DNA from: Marisimplicoccus sp965655775
GTDB taxonomy: Bacteria > Bacteroidota > Bacteroidia > Flavobacteriales > Flavobacteriaceae
Direction: 5' to 3'
NCBI GenBank assembly: GCA_965655775.1
Contig: CBFHHV010000003.1
Span: 1 to 64,000 of the forward strand
Length of the DNA stretch: 64,000 nt
Part shown: in pieces, positions 6,889-15,268 of the stretch
Numbering within the stretch: position 1 is the stretch's first letter
Layout: the number at the start of each line of letters is the position of its first letter
Notes under the pieces: generated by a model
Told to the model about the DNA's origin: nothing
Database searches by the model: none
What the model saw: the letters and a program-made list of their open reading frames with translations, nothing else
Position numbers and translations under genes: made by a program

Positions 6889-8099
6889 TCAAATTAATTT
6901 CTAAACTTGGACCTGGATTACTTTTTGCCGGCGCTGCTATTGGAGTTTCACATCTAGTTCAGTCTACTCGAGCTGGTGCTGACTTTGGATGGGGTTTAAT
7001 TTGGGCGTTAATATTGGTAAATATTTTTAAATATCCATTTTTTCAGTATGGCCCAAGATATGCAATGGCTACTGGTGAAAGCTTATTAGATGGATACTAC
7101 AAAGTTGGAAAAGTTTTTTTAGTCACATACTTTATACTAAATATTGCAACAATGTTTACAATCCAAACAGCTGTAACAATTGTTACAGCTGGGCTTGCTT
7201 CCAGTCTGTTTGGTCTGACAGATAATATGGTTGTATGGAGCTTGATAATTACAGTTGGGTGTTATTTGATTTTGTTATTTGGAAAATATCAGCTTTTAGA
7301 TAAAATGATCAAAATCATAATTCTAATACTAGCTGTAAGCACAATATTCTCAACAGGTGTAGCTTCATTTAACTCAAGCGACGTGTTTAATTTAGAACAA
7401 GTATTTCCTACTGGAACTGGTCTTGTTTTTTTAGTTGCTTTCATGGGCTGGATGCCAGCACCTCTTGATATATCAATTTGGCACTCTATTTGGGCTATTG
7501 AAAAAAATAAAAATGAAAAAATTACTCAAAAAGAAAGTCTATTTGATTTTAATGTTGGTTACATTTCTACAGTTATTTTAGGTATTTGTTTTGTGAGCCT
7601 AGGCGCATTAGTTATGTACAACTCTGGAGTTAGTTTTTCTAACAGTGGTAGTGTATTTGCAGGTCAATTAATTGAATTATATACATCTAATCTGGGAGAT
7701 AGTTTTTATCTAATAATTTCAATATGTGCCTTTACTACAATGCTTAGTACTACTATCACCTGTTTAGACGCCTCACCTAGAACTATGTCAAGAGCTACTC
7801 AATTATTAACAAATAATAATAACAAGAGCTATTATTTTCATTGGATTTCTCTTTTGTCAGTGGGTACAATGTTAATATTTTATTATTTACTATCTGAAAT
7901 GGGAGCTTTAGTTGAATTAGCTACTATTTTATCCTTTGTTACTGCACCCTTTTATGCAATTTTAAATTATAAACTAGTTGTTAGCAATAATATGCCTGAG
8001 TCCCATAGACCCTCTAAATCAATGAGAATTCTTAGCGTTGCTGGGATTTTATTTCTTTCACTTTTTGCTCTAGGATATATTTTGACTAGGTTTATTTAG
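6885..8099 (+). CDS. Divergent Nramp-family (divalent metal) transporter
   Basis: The 404-aa polytopic protein, about 11 membrane segments, begins with GPGLLFAGAAIGVSH and RAGADFGWGLIW, which align with the Nramp TM1 region. The Nramp metal-binding motif DPGN in TM1 is replaced by GVSH. The TM6 motif MPH is MPA (in GWMPAPLDISIW), keeping Met but losing His. Classical Nramps move Mn2+ or Fe2+ with protons. This variant must coordinate its substrate differently or carry something else. It is coupled to the upstream four-cysteine protein and ends 16 nt before lipA. The family call is good; substrate is unknown. Confidence 0.82.
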   Translation: MIKLISKLGPGLLFAGAAIGVSHLVQSTRAGADFGWGLIWALILVNIFKYPFFQYGPRYAMATGESLLDGYYKVGKVFLVTYFILNIATMFTIQTAVTIVTAGLASSLFGLTDNMVVWSLIITVGCYLILLFGKYQLLDKMIKIIILILAVSTIFSTGVASFNSSDVFNLEQVFPTGTGLVFLVAFMGWMPAPLDISIWHSIWAIEKNKNEKITQKESLFDFNVGYISTVILGICFVSLGALVMYNSGVSFSNSGSVFAGQLIELYTSNLGDSFYLIISICAFTTMLSTTITCLDASPRTMSRATQLLTNNNNKSYYFHWISLLSVGTMLIFYYLLSEMGALVELATILSFVTAPFYAILNYKLVVSNNMPESHRPSKSMRILSVAGILFLSLFALGYILTRFI

Positions 8100-8111
8100 T
8101 TTGTATCTTTG
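8081..8111 (+). promoter_or_regulatory. Consensus Bacteroidota promoter of lipA (TTTG, 19 nt, TATCTTTG)
   Basis: TTTG at 8081-8084 is followed by exactly 19 nt and TATCTTTG at 8104-8111, a perfect fit to the -33/-7 consensus. The -33 box lies inside the last codons of the Nramp-like gene. The -7 box ends 4 nt before the ATG at 8116, which predicts a leaderless lipA mRNA. Confidence 0.72.
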
Positions 8112-8115
8112 TAGT

Positions 8116-9033
8116 ATGTCAGTTTCCAAAACAGTGAACAAAGGATGGGTGAAGTTAAGCTTACCCAAAAAGATATCTGAAAACAAGGTCAGAACTAAAA
8201 AGCCAAGTTGGATTCGTGTTAAACTTCCTATTGGTAAAAAGTATACTGAGCTGAGATCTACTGTAGAGAAAAATAATCTTCATACAATTTGTGTCTCTGG
8301 AAATTGTCCTAATATGGGAGAATGTTGGACTGAAGGAACTGCTACATTTATGATTCTTGGAAATATATGTACAAGATCATGTGGTTTTTGTAATGTTCAG
8401 ACTGGTAGTCCTTTACCAGCTGATGAGTTTGAGCCATTTAAAGTTGCTAGATCAATTAATATAATGGGAGTTAAACATGCCGTTTTGACATCGGTTGATA
8501 GAGATGATTTAAAAGATGGAGGTTCTATAATATGGGCTGAGACTGTGAAAGCTGTTAGAGATTTAAATCCTAAAACTACGATTGAGACACTTATACCTGA
8601 TTTTAAAGGTGAAACTGAAAATATTGACAGAATTATTGAAGTTGCACCTGAAGTGGTCTCACACAATCTTGAAACAGTAAGAAGACTAACTAGAGAAGTT
8701 AGAGTTCAAGCAAAATATGACAGAAGCTTAGATGTATTGAAATATTTGAAAGATAATGGAATAAACAGAACAAAGTCAGGAGTGATGTTGGGGCTTGGAG
8801 AAGAAAAAAATGAGGTTTTAGAAACTTTAAATGATCTCAGGAATGTTGGAGTTGATGTAGTAACTCTAGGTCAATATCTTCAGCCTTCAAAGAAACACCT
8901 CCCTGTTAATAATTTTGTCTCACCAGAGGAATTCAAAGAGTTTGAAATTACTGCAAAAGAGATGGGATTTAGACATGTTGAAAGTGGGCCTTTAGTTAGA
9001 TCTTCATATAAGGCGCACAAGCACGTACTTTAG
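8116..9033 (+). CDS. lipA: Lipoyl synthase
   Basis: This 305-aa radical-SAM enzyme inserts two sulfurs into protein-bound octanoyl groups to form lipoyl cofactors. The auxiliary [4Fe-4S] cluster motif is CVSGNCPNMGEC and the radical-SAM motif is CTRSCGFC. The late LGQYLQPSKKHLPV and SGPLVRSSY segments, including the conserved C-terminal RSSY serine, are also present. The open frame begins at TTG 8101, but ATG 8116 is the better start; the conserved part begins only at KPSWIRVKLP, so GTG 8149 is a further candidate. The stop TAG shares TTAG with the convergent lpxK stop. LipB, which supplies the octanoyl group, is elsewhere at 36.3 kb. Confidence 0.96.
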   Translation: MSVSKTVNKGWVKLSLPKKISENKVRTKKPSWIRVKLPIGKKYTELRSTVEKNNLHTICVSGNCPNMGECWTEGTATFMILGNICTRSCGFCNVQTGSPLPADEFEPFKVARSINIMGVKHAVLTSVDRDDLKDGGSIIWAETVKAVRDLNPKTTIETLIPDFKGETENIDRIIEVAPEVVSHNLETVRRLTREVRVQAKYDRSLDVLKYLKDNGINRTKSGVMLGLGEEKNEVLETLNDLRNVGVDVVTLGQYLQPSKKHLPVNNFVSPEEFKEFEITAKEMGFRHVESGPLVRSSYKAHKHVL

Positions 9034-10055
9034 TCTTTATTAATATATTCTGAAATTGTTTCGCTAAAATTAAATTCATTCATTTCAGTATTAAATTTCA
9101 TTGACACTTCTATGTAGTAGATTTCTCTGTCATTAATTTTTGGGCTTAGTCTTCCAAAATCTTTTTCAGTTGTCAGTATTATCTTATCATAAGAAAGGTT
9201 CCTTATTTTATCAATAGAAGGCTTGTTAAAATTATAATGATCAGAATATTTTAAATGCTTAAAATTTAAATCTTTACTTTTTAAAAAATTTACAAGGTAT
9301 GATGAATCTGCTATTCCAGTTACTAGAAAAAAATCCCTTTCACCTAATATGTCAATATTAACTTCTCCCAGATCAGATTTTATTTTTTGTTTGTATGTTA
9401 GTGTGCTAAAAAAAACCTTTTGATTATCTGTTGGATTTAGAGATTCTATAAACTTATCTTTATCTTTAGTTTTAAGGTCAACTGGGCACTTTGTAACAAC
9501 TATAAGATCAGCTCTTTTAGAAGAATCCTTATTCTCTCTTAAATTTCCAACAGGAAGAATTTTATCCTTATAAAAGGGATATTGAAATGTGGTTGCTAAT
9601 ATCATTAAACCAGGTTTTACAAACCTATGCTGAAAAACATCATCCCATACACACAACTCTGTATTTGGAAGATTTTTTAGAATAATATTCATTCCTTTTC
9701 TACGATCTTCACAAACAACTACATTAATTTCAGGGTGCTTGGAATAGAATTGAAATGGTTCATCTCCAATTTCATAAGCGTTTGAACTTTCAGTGGCATG
9801 CACATAGCCCTTTGTTTTTCTATTATATCCTCTACTTAAAGTTGTAATTTTTTTGTTTGTTTTAAATTTTTCGATAATGTAGTCAACTATAATAGACTTT
9901 CCAGTTCCTCCAGTTGAAATATTACCAATACCAATTGTGGGAATTTTATATTCAATTGAGTCAATTATTCCAATATCAAATAATAAATTTCTAAAAGAGG
10001 AGTATGTGCTGTAAAATACTGAAAGAGGATATAATAAAAATTTCAATTTTTTCAC
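9030..10055 (-). CDS. lpxK: Tetraacyldisaccharide 4'-kinase
   Basis: The 341-aa kinase phosphorylates the 4' position of the lipid A precursor at the inner membrane. It has a P-loop of the LpxK form, GNISTGGTGKS near residue 44, followed by TTLSRGYNRKTKGYV, a conserved GDEPFQF and VWDDVFQHRFV (usually DDGFQH). The start codon is GTG at 10055; no ATG lies nearby in frame. A near-consensus TATCTTTC box ends 5 nt upstream of it. The 3' end overlaps lipA by 4 nt. Divergent nif3 begins 43 nt away. Confidence 0.94.
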   Translation of the reverse strand: MKKLKFLLYPLSVFYSTYSSFRNLLFDIGIIDSIEYKIPTIGIGNISTGGTGKSIIVDYIIEKFKTNKKITTLSRGYNRKTKGYVHATESSNAYEIGDEPFQFYSKHPEINVVVCEDRRKGMNIILKNLPNTELCVWDDVFQHRFVKPGLMILATTFQYPFYKDKILPVGNLRENKDSSKRADLIVVTKCPVDLKTKDKDKFIESLNPTDNQKVFFSTLTYKQKIKSDLGEVNIDILGERDFFLVTGIADSSYLVNFLKSKDLNFKHLKYSDHYNFNKPSIDKIRNLSYDKIILTTEKDFGRLSPKINDREIYYIEVSMKFNTEMNEFNFSETISEYINKD

Positions 10056-10060
10056 CTGAG

Positions 10061-10068
10061 GAAAGATA
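10061..10068 (-). promoter_or_regulatory. Possible -7 element TATCTTTC of lpxK
   Basis: TATCTTTC differs from TAnnTTTG only at the last base and ends 5 nt before the GTG start of lpxK. The placement matches other near-leaderless promoters in this window. Confidence 0.35.
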
Positions 10069-10072
10069 ATAT

Positions 10073-10080
10073 TATATTTG
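10073..10080 (+). promoter_or_regulatory. -7 element TATATTTG of the nif3-like gene
   Basis: TATATTTG lies 18 nt upstream of ATG 10099. It is back to back with the possible lpxK box on the other strand, so the two divergent promoters share about 20 bp. Confidence 0.5.
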
Positions 10081-10098
10081 CAATGAAACCATTCTTAT

Positions 10099-10893
10099 AT
10101 GAAAGTTAGTGAAATTGCCGAAATTCTAAACAATTGGATGCCAACATCTATTGCCGAGGACTTTGATAATGTTGGTTTAATTGTTGGAGATCCTGAGAGT
10201 TTAGTTAAGAAAATTCTAATTACATTAGACACAACTATTGATGTGGTAGATGAGGCTATAAAAGAGGATTGCAATCTTATAATTAGTTATCATCCAATTA
10301 TTTTTAATGGTTTAAAGAGAATAACACCCGACTCAGGTTATGTCCAAAAGTCTATAATAAAGGCTGTAAAGAATAATATATCTATATACGCTATTCACAC
10401 TTCACTTGATAATCATCCGGAAGGAATCAGTTATTTTCTATCAAAAAAAATAGGATTAACTACCCTCTCAACACTTATTCCAAAAGAAACTGAACTAAAA
10501 AATCTAAATACTGGAATAGGAGTTATTGGTCAATTAGAAAAGTCGTTAGATGAAGATGCATTTTTTGACTTATTAAAGGACAGGCTTAAATTGAAGTATA
10601 TAAGGCATACTAAAAAACTTAATAGAAAAATATCAAAAGTCTCAATCGTTGTAGGCTCCGGAAGTTTTGCAATAAAAAACTCGTTGGATTCTAATATTGA
10701 TGCGTTTATCACATCAGATTTGAAGTATCATAATTTTTTTGAAGCAGACGACAAGGCTATTTTGGTTGATATTGGTCATTACGAGAGTGAAAACCATATA
10801 AAATTGGTAATAAAGGAATTTCTTAATAAAAAATTACCTAATTTTACGCTCCTTTTATCTGAAGAGAATGTTAACCCAGTAAAGTATTATTAA
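10099..10893 (+). CDS. Nif3-like dinuclear metal centre protein (YbgI / YqfO family)
   Basis: The 264-aa protein shows the Nif3 family hallmarks: AEDFDNVGLIVGDP at the N-terminus, the metal ligand motif ISYHPIIFNGLK, IYAIHTSLDNHPEG, a SDLKYHNFFEA segment and DIGHYESE near the end. It forms a hexameric ring with a dinuclear metal site in family members. A GTP cyclohydrolase activity has been suggested for some, but the physiological role is unsettled. It is the short form without the extra central domain of about 100 residues found in many homologues. One nucleotide separates it from the next gene, a pairing common in bacteria. Confidence 0.9.
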   Translation: MKVSEIAEILNNWMPTSIAEDFDNVGLIVGDPESLVKKILITLDTTIDVVDEAIKEDCNLIISYHPIIFNGLKRITPDSGYVQKSIIKAVKNNISIYAIHTSLDNHPEGISYFLSKKIGLTTLSTLIPKETELKNLNTGIGVIGQLEKSLDEDAFFDLLKDRLKLKYIRHTKKLNRKISKVSIVVGSGSFAIKNSLDSNIDAFITSDLKYHNFFEADDKAILVDIGHYESENHIKLVIKEFLNKKLPNFTLLLSEENVNPVKYY

Positions 10894-10894
10894 A

Positions 10895-11671
10895 ATGGCA
10901 AAAAAAGTTGAAACATCAGTTGAAGAAAAATTAAGAGCACTTTTTGATCTTCAATTAATAGACTCAAGAATTGATCAAATTAGAAGTATCAGAGGAGAAC
11001 TTCCTTTAGAAGTTGAGGATCTTGAAAATGAAATTGAAGGACTAAACAAAAGACTTGAAGGATTTGAGAATGAAATCAAAGAAAGTCAGGATGGAATTAA
11101 GTTTGAAGAAAATTCAATTAAAACTTCAAAAGAAAACCGTAAAAAGTATGAAGGTGATCTAAAAAAAGTTAGAAACAATAGAGAGTACAATGCAATTGTA
11201 AAAGAACAAGAGTTTCAAGAATTAGAAATTAAGCTATCCGAAAAAAAGATTTCTCAATATAAGGAAACAATAGAGAGTAAGACTGTCGTAATTGACGAAC
11301 TTAAAGACAAAATTAAGGATAGAAATTCCCATTTAAAAAGTAAAAACTCAGAGTTAGGAGAGATACTTAAAGAAACCGAGAAAGAGGAAGAAACATTATT
11401 AGAGAAATCTAAAGAATTTGAGAAAAAAATTGAAGATCATCTTATTGATGCCTATAAAAGAATTAGATCCAATGTAAGAAATGGTCTTGCGATAGTCCCA
11501 ATTGAAAGAAATGCATCAGGAGGCTCATACTTTACTATACCTCCTCAAGTACAAATGGAAATTGCTTCAAGACAAAAAATTATTACTGATGAATATAGTG
11601 GAAGAATTTTAGTAGATCCCAAGTTAGCTGAGGAGGAAATGGATAAGATGAAGTCTATATTTTCAGCCTAG
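10895..11671 (+). CDS. Coiled-coil protein of the C4 zinc-ribbon family, zinc ligands lost
   Basis: The 258-aa protein is mostly coiled coil (about residues 25-190, rich in Glu and Lys heptads) and ends in the short domain that in most homologues is a zinc ribbon (pattern NACGGC ... CENCGR). Here it reads ERNASGGSYFTIPPQ and TDEYSGRILVDP, so each expected Cys is replaced (by Ser in three cases and Asp in one). The surrounding GG, IPPQ and GRIL residues are kept, so the fold is probably retained without zinc. The gene directly follows nif3, a typical pairing. Function is unknown. The stop overlaps the convergent asparaginase gene by CTAG. Confidence 0.85.
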   Translation: MAKKVETSVEEKLRALFDLQLIDSRIDQIRSIRGELPLEVEDLENEIEGLNKRLEGFENEIKESQDGIKFEENSIKTSKENRKKYEGDLKKVRNNREYNAIVKEQEFQELEIKLSEKKISQYKETIESKTVVIDELKDKIKDRNSHLKSKNSELGEILKETEKEEETLLEKSKEFEKKIEDHLIDAYKRIRSNVRNGLAIVPIERNASGGSYFTIPPQVQMEIASRQKIITDEYSGRILVDPKLAEEEMDKMKSIFSA

Positions 11672-12624
11672 AAGACAGATTCAGTAATTTTCTCTTTGCT
11701 CTCTCCTTTAAAATAATCCATGTACGTAAATCCTGGTTCAATACTATAAGAACCCACTTCACCATTTTTGTTAATTGCTATATATGCAACTTGAAATTTA
11801 TTTTCTTGAGAATTTGATGATACAATCCTTTTTACAGCAGTCTCACATGCCTCTTGAGGAGATTTACCTTGCCTCATTAACTCAACAACTAGAAAAGATC
11901 CAACTGTTTTTACCACTTCTTCTCCAAGGCCTGTCGCTACAGCTCCACCTATCTTATTATCTATAAACAGACCAGAGCCTATTATTGGAGAATCACCAAC
12001 CCTTCCTCTCATCTTATATGCTAATCCACTAGTTGTACATGCTCCTGAAATATTGTTATTCTTATCAAGGCATAGCATTCCAATAGTATCATGATTTTCA
12101 ATATTAATAATTGGTTTGTATTCCTCACTTTCAAGCCATTTTTTCCAATCTTCTTTTGACTTTTCTGTTAATAGATCTGTTTGCTTATACCCTTCCGAAA
12201 TGGCAAAATCCTGTGCACCTTTTCCGGCGAGCATTACATGGGGTGTTTTTTCCATAACATCTTTAGCTAGTCTAGCAACATTAACAATATTTTCTACAGC
12301 AACAACTGCACCACAATCTCCAAGATGGTTCATCACACATGCATCGAGTGTTACTTTTCCTGTTCTATCTGGAGCTCCACCAAATCCAACAGTTGTATTT
12401 TTAGGGTTTTCTTCCTCAACAGCAACACCTTCAACAGCTGCAGTTAGTCCATCTATTCCTTTATCTAGTAGTAAACCAGCTTTAAGATTTGCTTCTGTTG
12501 TTTTCCATGTTGAAATAGATCTAACCATAGGAGTAAAAGTATAATTTTTAGCCTTGAGCCTTGTCAAAAAAGAAGACATCAAACTAATGCTAAATATATC
12601 AAAAATAAAATTCCGTCTTTTCAT
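11668..12624 (-). CDS. N4-(beta-N-acetylglucosaminyl)-L-asparaginase-like Ntn hydrolase
   Basis: The 318-aa protein begins MKRRNF followed by a hydrophobic stretch, so it is probably exported. It matches glycosylasparaginases: an N-terminal AVEGVAVEEENP, DACVMNHLGDCGAVV, then the autoprocessing site NHDTIGML, where the Thr becomes the N-terminal nucleophile of the beta subunit. GRVGDSPIIGSGLFID and GGAVATGLGEE supply the substrate-binding segments. The family cleaves the GlcNAc-Asn bond after glycoproteins have been digested, or related asparagine amides. It follows the M48 protease gene on the same strand with a 3-nt gap, so they are probably co-transcribed. Confidence 0.92.
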   Translation of the reverse strand: MKRRNFIFDIFSISLMSSFLTRLKAKNYTFTPMVRSISTWKTTEANLKAGLLLDKGIDGLTAAVEGVAVEEENPKNTTVGFGGAPDRTGKVTLDACVMNHLGDCGAVVAVENIVNVARLAKDVMEKTPHVMLAGKGAQDFAISEGYKQTDLLTEKSKEDWKKWLESEEYKPIINIENHDTIGMLCLDKNNNISGACTTSGLAYKMRGRVGDSPIIGSGLFIDNKIGGAVATGLGEEVVKTVGSFLVVELMRQGKSPQEACETAVKRIVSSNSQENKFQVAYIAINKNGEVGSYSIEPGFTYMDYFKGESKEKITESVF

Positions 12625-12627
12625 ATT

Positions 12628-13884
12628 TTAATTTAAAGCTCTTAATCTTTCAATAAGAGGAGGATGAGAATAATGGAAGAATACATAAAGTGGATGAGGA
12701 TATATATTAGAAAGGCTATCAACTGATAGTTTTTTTAATGCTAAAGATAGGTCATCTCCATTAAATGTTTCTTTTGCGTATGCATCAGCTTCAAACTCAT
12801 TTTTTCGACTTATATAATTCATTAAAATACCCGACAACATTGATATTGGTGAGAAAACAATACTGAATCCAATAAGTCCAAGATGAAAGCTAGTCTCTGA
12901 GCCTCCAAGTGCAAGTGAAATCTCTGGAAGTTTAAGACATAGTTCAAAGAATAATGTCATAATGCCAATTTGTATAATTGACATAATTAATCCAGAGAAT
13001 ATATGTTTCTTCTTAAAATGTCCAACCTCATGAGCAAGAACAGCGACCAGTTCATCCTCTGTATGTTTTTCAATTAAAGTATCATATAATGCAATGGTCT
13101 TTCTTGGCCCCAATCCACTAAAAAAGGCATTTGCTTTTGTAGATCTCTTTGATCCATCAATTACATATATATTTTTTAAAAGGTATCCAACTTCTTTTGA
13201 ATACTTTTCAATTTTCTGTCTTAATTCACCATCATCTAATGGTTTAAGTTTATTAAAAATTGGGACAATTAAGTCTGCATAGAACATATTTATAAAAATC
13301 ATTAAAAGAGAGAGTCCAATCCATAACCACAACCAGAAACCTTCATTTAAATTATCATATAAGTATAATGCTAAAAAAAGAAGGGCACCACCAACAAAGA
13401 TTGAGAGTAAAAATGACTTTAGTATATCAAGAAAAAATGTAGATTTTGTTGTCTTATTGAAACCAAATTTTTCTTCAATTATAAAAGTATTATAATATGA
13501 GAAAGGAATAGATATAATAGAATTTAATATAAATAATATTAAAAAGAATAATCCAGATTGAGCAAAACTTGAATTTATATCAAAAGGCAAAAAAGATTTC
13601 AAAATATCTGAAGAGACTAGTTGATCAATAAATCCATATCCATTAAAAAGTAAGAGGCTTATAATGAACAAAAAACTTATTGAACTTGAAAATAATCCAA
13701 TTTTATTTTTACTCAAAGCATAGCTTTTGGCTGTTTTATATTTTTCCTCATTATAAAAGTCTTTTAATTCATTTGGAATCTCATCTTTCCAGTTTCTATG
13801 ATTTACATAATCTAGAATAATTGAGAATAAATAGTTGAAAACTACTAATGATATAATTATAAAAAACCACAATTGAGTTGCCAT
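12628..13884 (-). CDS. M48-family membrane metallopeptidase (Ste24 / CAAX protease-like)
   Basis: The 418-aa integral membrane zinc protease has about seven hydrophobic segments, the HEVGH zinc motif (VLAHEVGHFKKKH) and a downstream NEFEADAYA glutamate ligand. The order and length match the Ste24-type members of M48, which cut membrane proteins from within a large intramembrane chamber. Since bacteria lack prenylated CAAX proteins, the role is probably membrane protein quality control (family inference). It lies upstream of the asparaginase gene with a 3-nt gap. The divergent 62-aa membrane protein begins 40 nt away. Confidence 0.93.
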   Translation of the reverse strand: MATQLWFFIIISLVVFNYLFSIILDYVNHRNWKDEIPNELKDFYNEEKYKTAKSYALSKNKIGLFSSSISFLFIISLLLFNGYGFIDQLVSSDILKSFLPFDINSSFAQSGLFFLILFILNSIISIPFSYYNTFIIEEKFGFNKTTKSTFFLDILKSFLLSIFVGGALLFLALYLYDNLNEGFWLWLWIGLSLLMIFINMFYADLIVPIFNKLKPLDDGELRQKIEKYSKEVGYLLKNIYVIDGSKRSTKANAFFSGLGPRKTIALYDTLIEKHTEDELVAVLAHEVGHFKKKHIFSGLIMSIIQIGIMTLFFELCLKLPEISLALGGSETSFHLGLIGFSIVFSPISMLSGILMNYISRKNEFEADAYAKETFNGDDLSLALKKLSVDSLSNIYPHPLYVFFHYSHPPLIERLRALN

Positions 13885-13924
13885 AAATTGAATTTAGTTA
13901 TTTTAGTTTTAAATGTAATAAAAG

Positions 13925-14113
13925 ATGATTAATAAGTATACAATTATAGGAACTTTAGGTATTTTAATTTTCAGCTCTGGGCTTTGCATATTAGGTGAAG
14001 CAATTATAAGAAAATCTCAAAACTTAGATTTTTTTCTAATAGGAACACTAGCATTGATCTTAATAAATGCTGGTGCATGTATTATGATAAAAACAAGAGA
14101 ATTATCTACTTAG
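13925..14113 (+). CDS. Small two-TM membrane protein of unknown function
   Basis: The 62-aa ORF encodes two hydrophobic helices (about residues 6-24 and 35-54) with short polar ends. It lies in the only gap between M48 and DUF2834, and no longer gene competes for the space, so it is probably real. I do not recognise a family. Its stop region overlaps the convergent DUF2834 gene by 8 nt. Confidence 0.6.
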   Translation: MINKYTIIGTLGILIFSSGLCILGEAIIRKSQNLDFFLIGTLALILINAGACIMIKTRELST

Positions 14114-14405
14114 ATTTATGGGTATCGTATAAATAAAATGGAAGAGCTAAAGAAAAGCCAATAAAAAAAGGTAAAATATACCTAAATATTTTTTTTGGAT
14201 CAGACCAAAATGTGTAAACTATATATATTAGAAATGTAAGTGCTGCAAAACTAAGATCATATGATATCATTGAAACAGCATAGTTTTCATACAGAAGACT
14301 CCAGAAGCCATCCATAGCCCAATCATTCAATTTTAAAAACATGTACAAATTATAATAGGGGAATATTGTACCTAGTATACATAAAATAAGATATATTTTT
14401 TTCAT
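14106..14405 (-). CDS. DUF2834 small membrane protein
   Basis: The 99-aa protein has three membrane helices. The layout fits DUF2834: a first helix ending in YYNLYMFLKLND, the central SYDLSFAALTFL segment (Asp inside a membrane helix) and a C-terminal FFIGFSLALPFYLY. The function of this family is unknown. The 107-nt region upstream (14406-14512) holds no recognisable gene, only a 4-bp GAGC/GCTC inverted repeat without a T-tract. Confidence 0.75.
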   Translation of the reverse strand: MKKIYLILCILGTIFPYYNLYMFLKLNDWAMDGFWSLLYENYAVSMISYDLSFAALTFLIYIVYTFWSDPKKIFRYILPFFIGFSLALPFYLYDTHKSK

Positions 14406-14512
14406 GATAATCTATATTAAGTTTCGTAAAATTTAAATTTTATTCTAAAAATGATTAACTAATTTAATAAGAATAATTATAGTAGCAGTGAGCAAAGTTT
14501 AAGCTCCCTGTT

Positions 14513-15268
14513 TTATTTATTGATTCTCTCTGGATAATCAGTAATAATAGCGTCTACTCCCATTAATTTCATTCTCTTTATATTCTTTGGGCTGTTTATT
14601 GTATATGGAAAAACTTTAATATTATTAGATTGTATTTTATTAACTATTTTCTTTGTAATAAACTCATTATTTGGGTTTAGGGCAGTAGCATTAATTTCCT
14701 TTGCTAATTTAATTGCATTATCAATTTTGTATAACGAATCTACTAGAATTGCAATTGGAATATCCTTGTTTAAATCTCTAAACTTTTTTAACTCATCCCA
14801 TCTAAAACTTGATATTATAAATTTTGAAGGTGGAAGATTAAGCTCTTTCAAATATTCTATTATGACTTTGTTAGTTTTAAAAGCTGTATTACTTCCTTTA
14901 AGTTCAATATTTAAAAAAATTTTTTCTGGAATTATATCTATAACTTCTTTTAGAGTTGGAATAGATAATCCACCTTTTAATTCTACTTTTTTAATTGAGT
15001 CTAATGAAATTTGTTCAATAAATGCATTGGAATTTGATAGCCTACTTAAAAATGGGTCATGGTAAACAACTAATTCTCCAGTCTTTGATTTAAATACATC
15101 AATTTCAATTCCATCAACATTTAATTGAATTGCTTTTTTGACAGACTCAATTGTATTCTCGAGAGCGTGACCCATTGCACCTCTGTGACCAACAACTATT
15201 ATATCCTTATTGGAGGCACAGGAACCTACAGATAAGATAAATAATAGTAATAAAATATTTTTAGACAT
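14513..15268 (-). CDS. Glycerophosphodiester phosphodiesterase, lipoprotein
   Basis: The 251-aa enzyme has a lipobox (SVGSC near residue 17) and the GDPD motifs: VVGHRGAMGHALENT (first catalytic His), IEIDV metal ligands and VVYHDP (second His). It hydrolyses deacylated phospholipids such as glycerophosphoethanolamine to glycerol-3-phosphate and an alcohol in the cell envelope. It is the last gene of the glpK-glpD-glpF-SDR-GDPD cluster. Its ATG overlaps the SDR stop by 1 nt. The context indicates use of phospholipid headgroups alongside free glycerol. Confidence 0.93.
   Translation of the reverse strand: MSKNILLLLFILSVGSCASNKDIIVVGHRGAMGHALENTIESVKKAIQLNVDGIEIDVFKSKTGELVVYHDPFLSRLSNSNAFIEQISLDSIKKVELKGGLSIPTLKEVIDIIPEKIFLNIELKGSNTAFKTNKVIIEYLKELNLPPSKFIISSFRWDELKKFRDLNKDIPIAILVDSLYKIDNAIKLAKEINATALNPNNEFITKKIVNKIQSNNIKVFPYTINSPKNIKRMKLMGVDAIITDYPERINK

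Noticed and set aside
12116..12544. 142-aa open frame opposite the asparaginase gene
   Set aside because: It mirrors a well-supported gene with clear motifs on the other strand, is rich in Ser, Pro and Thr as expected from antisense codons, and has no family features.
14406..14512. Possible terminator between GDPD and DUF2834
   Set aside because: Only a 4-bp GAGC/GCTC repeat with a long loop and no T-tract.
14727..15065. 112-aa frame opposite the GDPD gene
   Set aside because: Antisense to GDPD motifs; no start context or promoter box.
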